This document shows, piece after piece, positions 4,867 to 5,173 of a stretch of DNA of 5,173 bases. Source of the DNA: Lachnospiraceae bacterium (lineage in GTDB: Bacteria > Bacillota > Clostridia > Lachnospirales > Lachnospiraceae); contig JAFSBP010000377.1 in assembly GCA_017437205.1 (NCBI GenBank), positions 1 to 5,173 on the forward strand, given 5' to 3'. The stretch's first letter is position 1; each line of letters begins with the position of its first letter. The notes below the pieces were generated by a model that saw only the letters and a program-made list of their open reading frames with translations, did no database searches and was not told where the DNA came from. The translations under genes and the position numbers were made by a program.

Positions 4867-5173
4867 ATGAAGAAGCGGTATTATGTCTTGTTAATGATGT
4901 TTGTGGCCTGTTTATGGATTTGTGGCACAAAGATAGCGGTTTGCGCAGAGGATAAAATCAAAACCGAGCCAGCGGATATGCCGATGGTATATGATACCTT
5001 ACTTAGTGAATTTATGAATGTGGGTCATGATTCAGTAATATCTCCCGGTTTTGAAAAAAATGACTCCTTGTGGAAAATCATTCTTTTGGCTGTCGTATTG
5101 ATCTTGGATGTGATCGTCGCAGTTGTTGTGTATCTCAACCTGAAACAGAACCCCAAGAAAACGGATGAGCCAA
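4867..5173 (+). CDS. Unrecognised membrane or secreted protein, 3' end outside window
   Basis: The frame is open from ATG 4867 to the window end, giving at least 102 residues with no stop. I do not recognise a family. The N-terminus is a convincing signal peptide or signal anchor: MKKR, then a hydrophobic stretch to about residue 26, with a possible cut in the sequence AVCA-EDK around residues 28-29. A short polar segment of about 40 residues follows (PADMPMVYDTLLSEF and onwards). A second hydrophobic helix, LWKIILLAVVLILDVIVAVVVYLNL (split here by an Asp, about residues 68-92), then leads to a Lys-rich tail, QNPKKTDEP. By the positive-inside rule the middle segment would be outside the cell and the tail inside. 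An in-frame upstream ATG at 4846 would add seven residues and weaken the signal. It lies 45 bases after rsfS with no terminator between, so co-transcription is possible. Confidence 0.7.
   Translation, partial: MKKRYYVLLMMFVACLWICGTKIAVCAEDKIKTEPADMPMVYDTLLSEFMNVGHDSVISPGFEKNDSLWKIILLAVVLILDVIVAVVVYLNLKQNPKKTDEP

Overview
This window reads as an ordinary low-to-mid-GC Firmicutes chromosome. The best match is a Clostridia of the Lachnospiraceae type. The reasons are strong purine-rich Shine-Dalgarno sites, sigma-A promoters with extended -10 elements, an L27 with a cleavable N-terminal extension next to its Prp protease, and the order rplU-prp-rpmA / obgE-yhbY-nadD-yqeK-rsfS. Every recognised gene is on the + strand. 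This assignment comes from gene content and remembered protein resemblance, not from a database search.

Layout. Bases 1-369 hold the 3' end of a membrane permease of the PTS EIIC_2 type, unrelated to the rest. A consensus-like promoter (384-412) then starts the ribosomal protein unit: a structured L21-type leader RNA (about 421-493), rplU (507-815), prp (820-1143) and rpmA (1148-1441), closed by a hairpin terminator (1451-1487). A second promoter (1527-1556) and a short leader with a palindrome and degenerate 7-base repeats (1566-1600) precede a tightly packed unit: obgE (1630-2925), yhbY (2941-3231), a fused nadD-yqeK gene (3228-4469) and rsfS (4471-4821). The last 300 bases open an unrecognised secreted or membrane protein (4867 to beyond the window end). 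No gap between genes exceeds about 190 bases.

How the genes work together. The common theme is making and guarding the large ribosomal subunit. L21 and L27 are 50S proteins, Prp trims L27, Obg is a 50S assembly GTPase, YhbY is a pre-50S RNA-binding protein, and RsfS blocks subunit joining through L14. The fused NadD-YqeK protein adds NAD synthesis and, by family knowledge, Ap4A hydrolysis. This places NAD and alarmone metabolism in the same transcript as ribosome silencing.

I found no mobile element, CRISPR array, tRNA, rRNA or novel defence-like system. The points most worth a second look are the one-chain NadD-YqeK fusion, the unrecognised membrane protein at the right edge, the palindrome and repeats in the obgE leader, and the missing ribosome binding site of prp.
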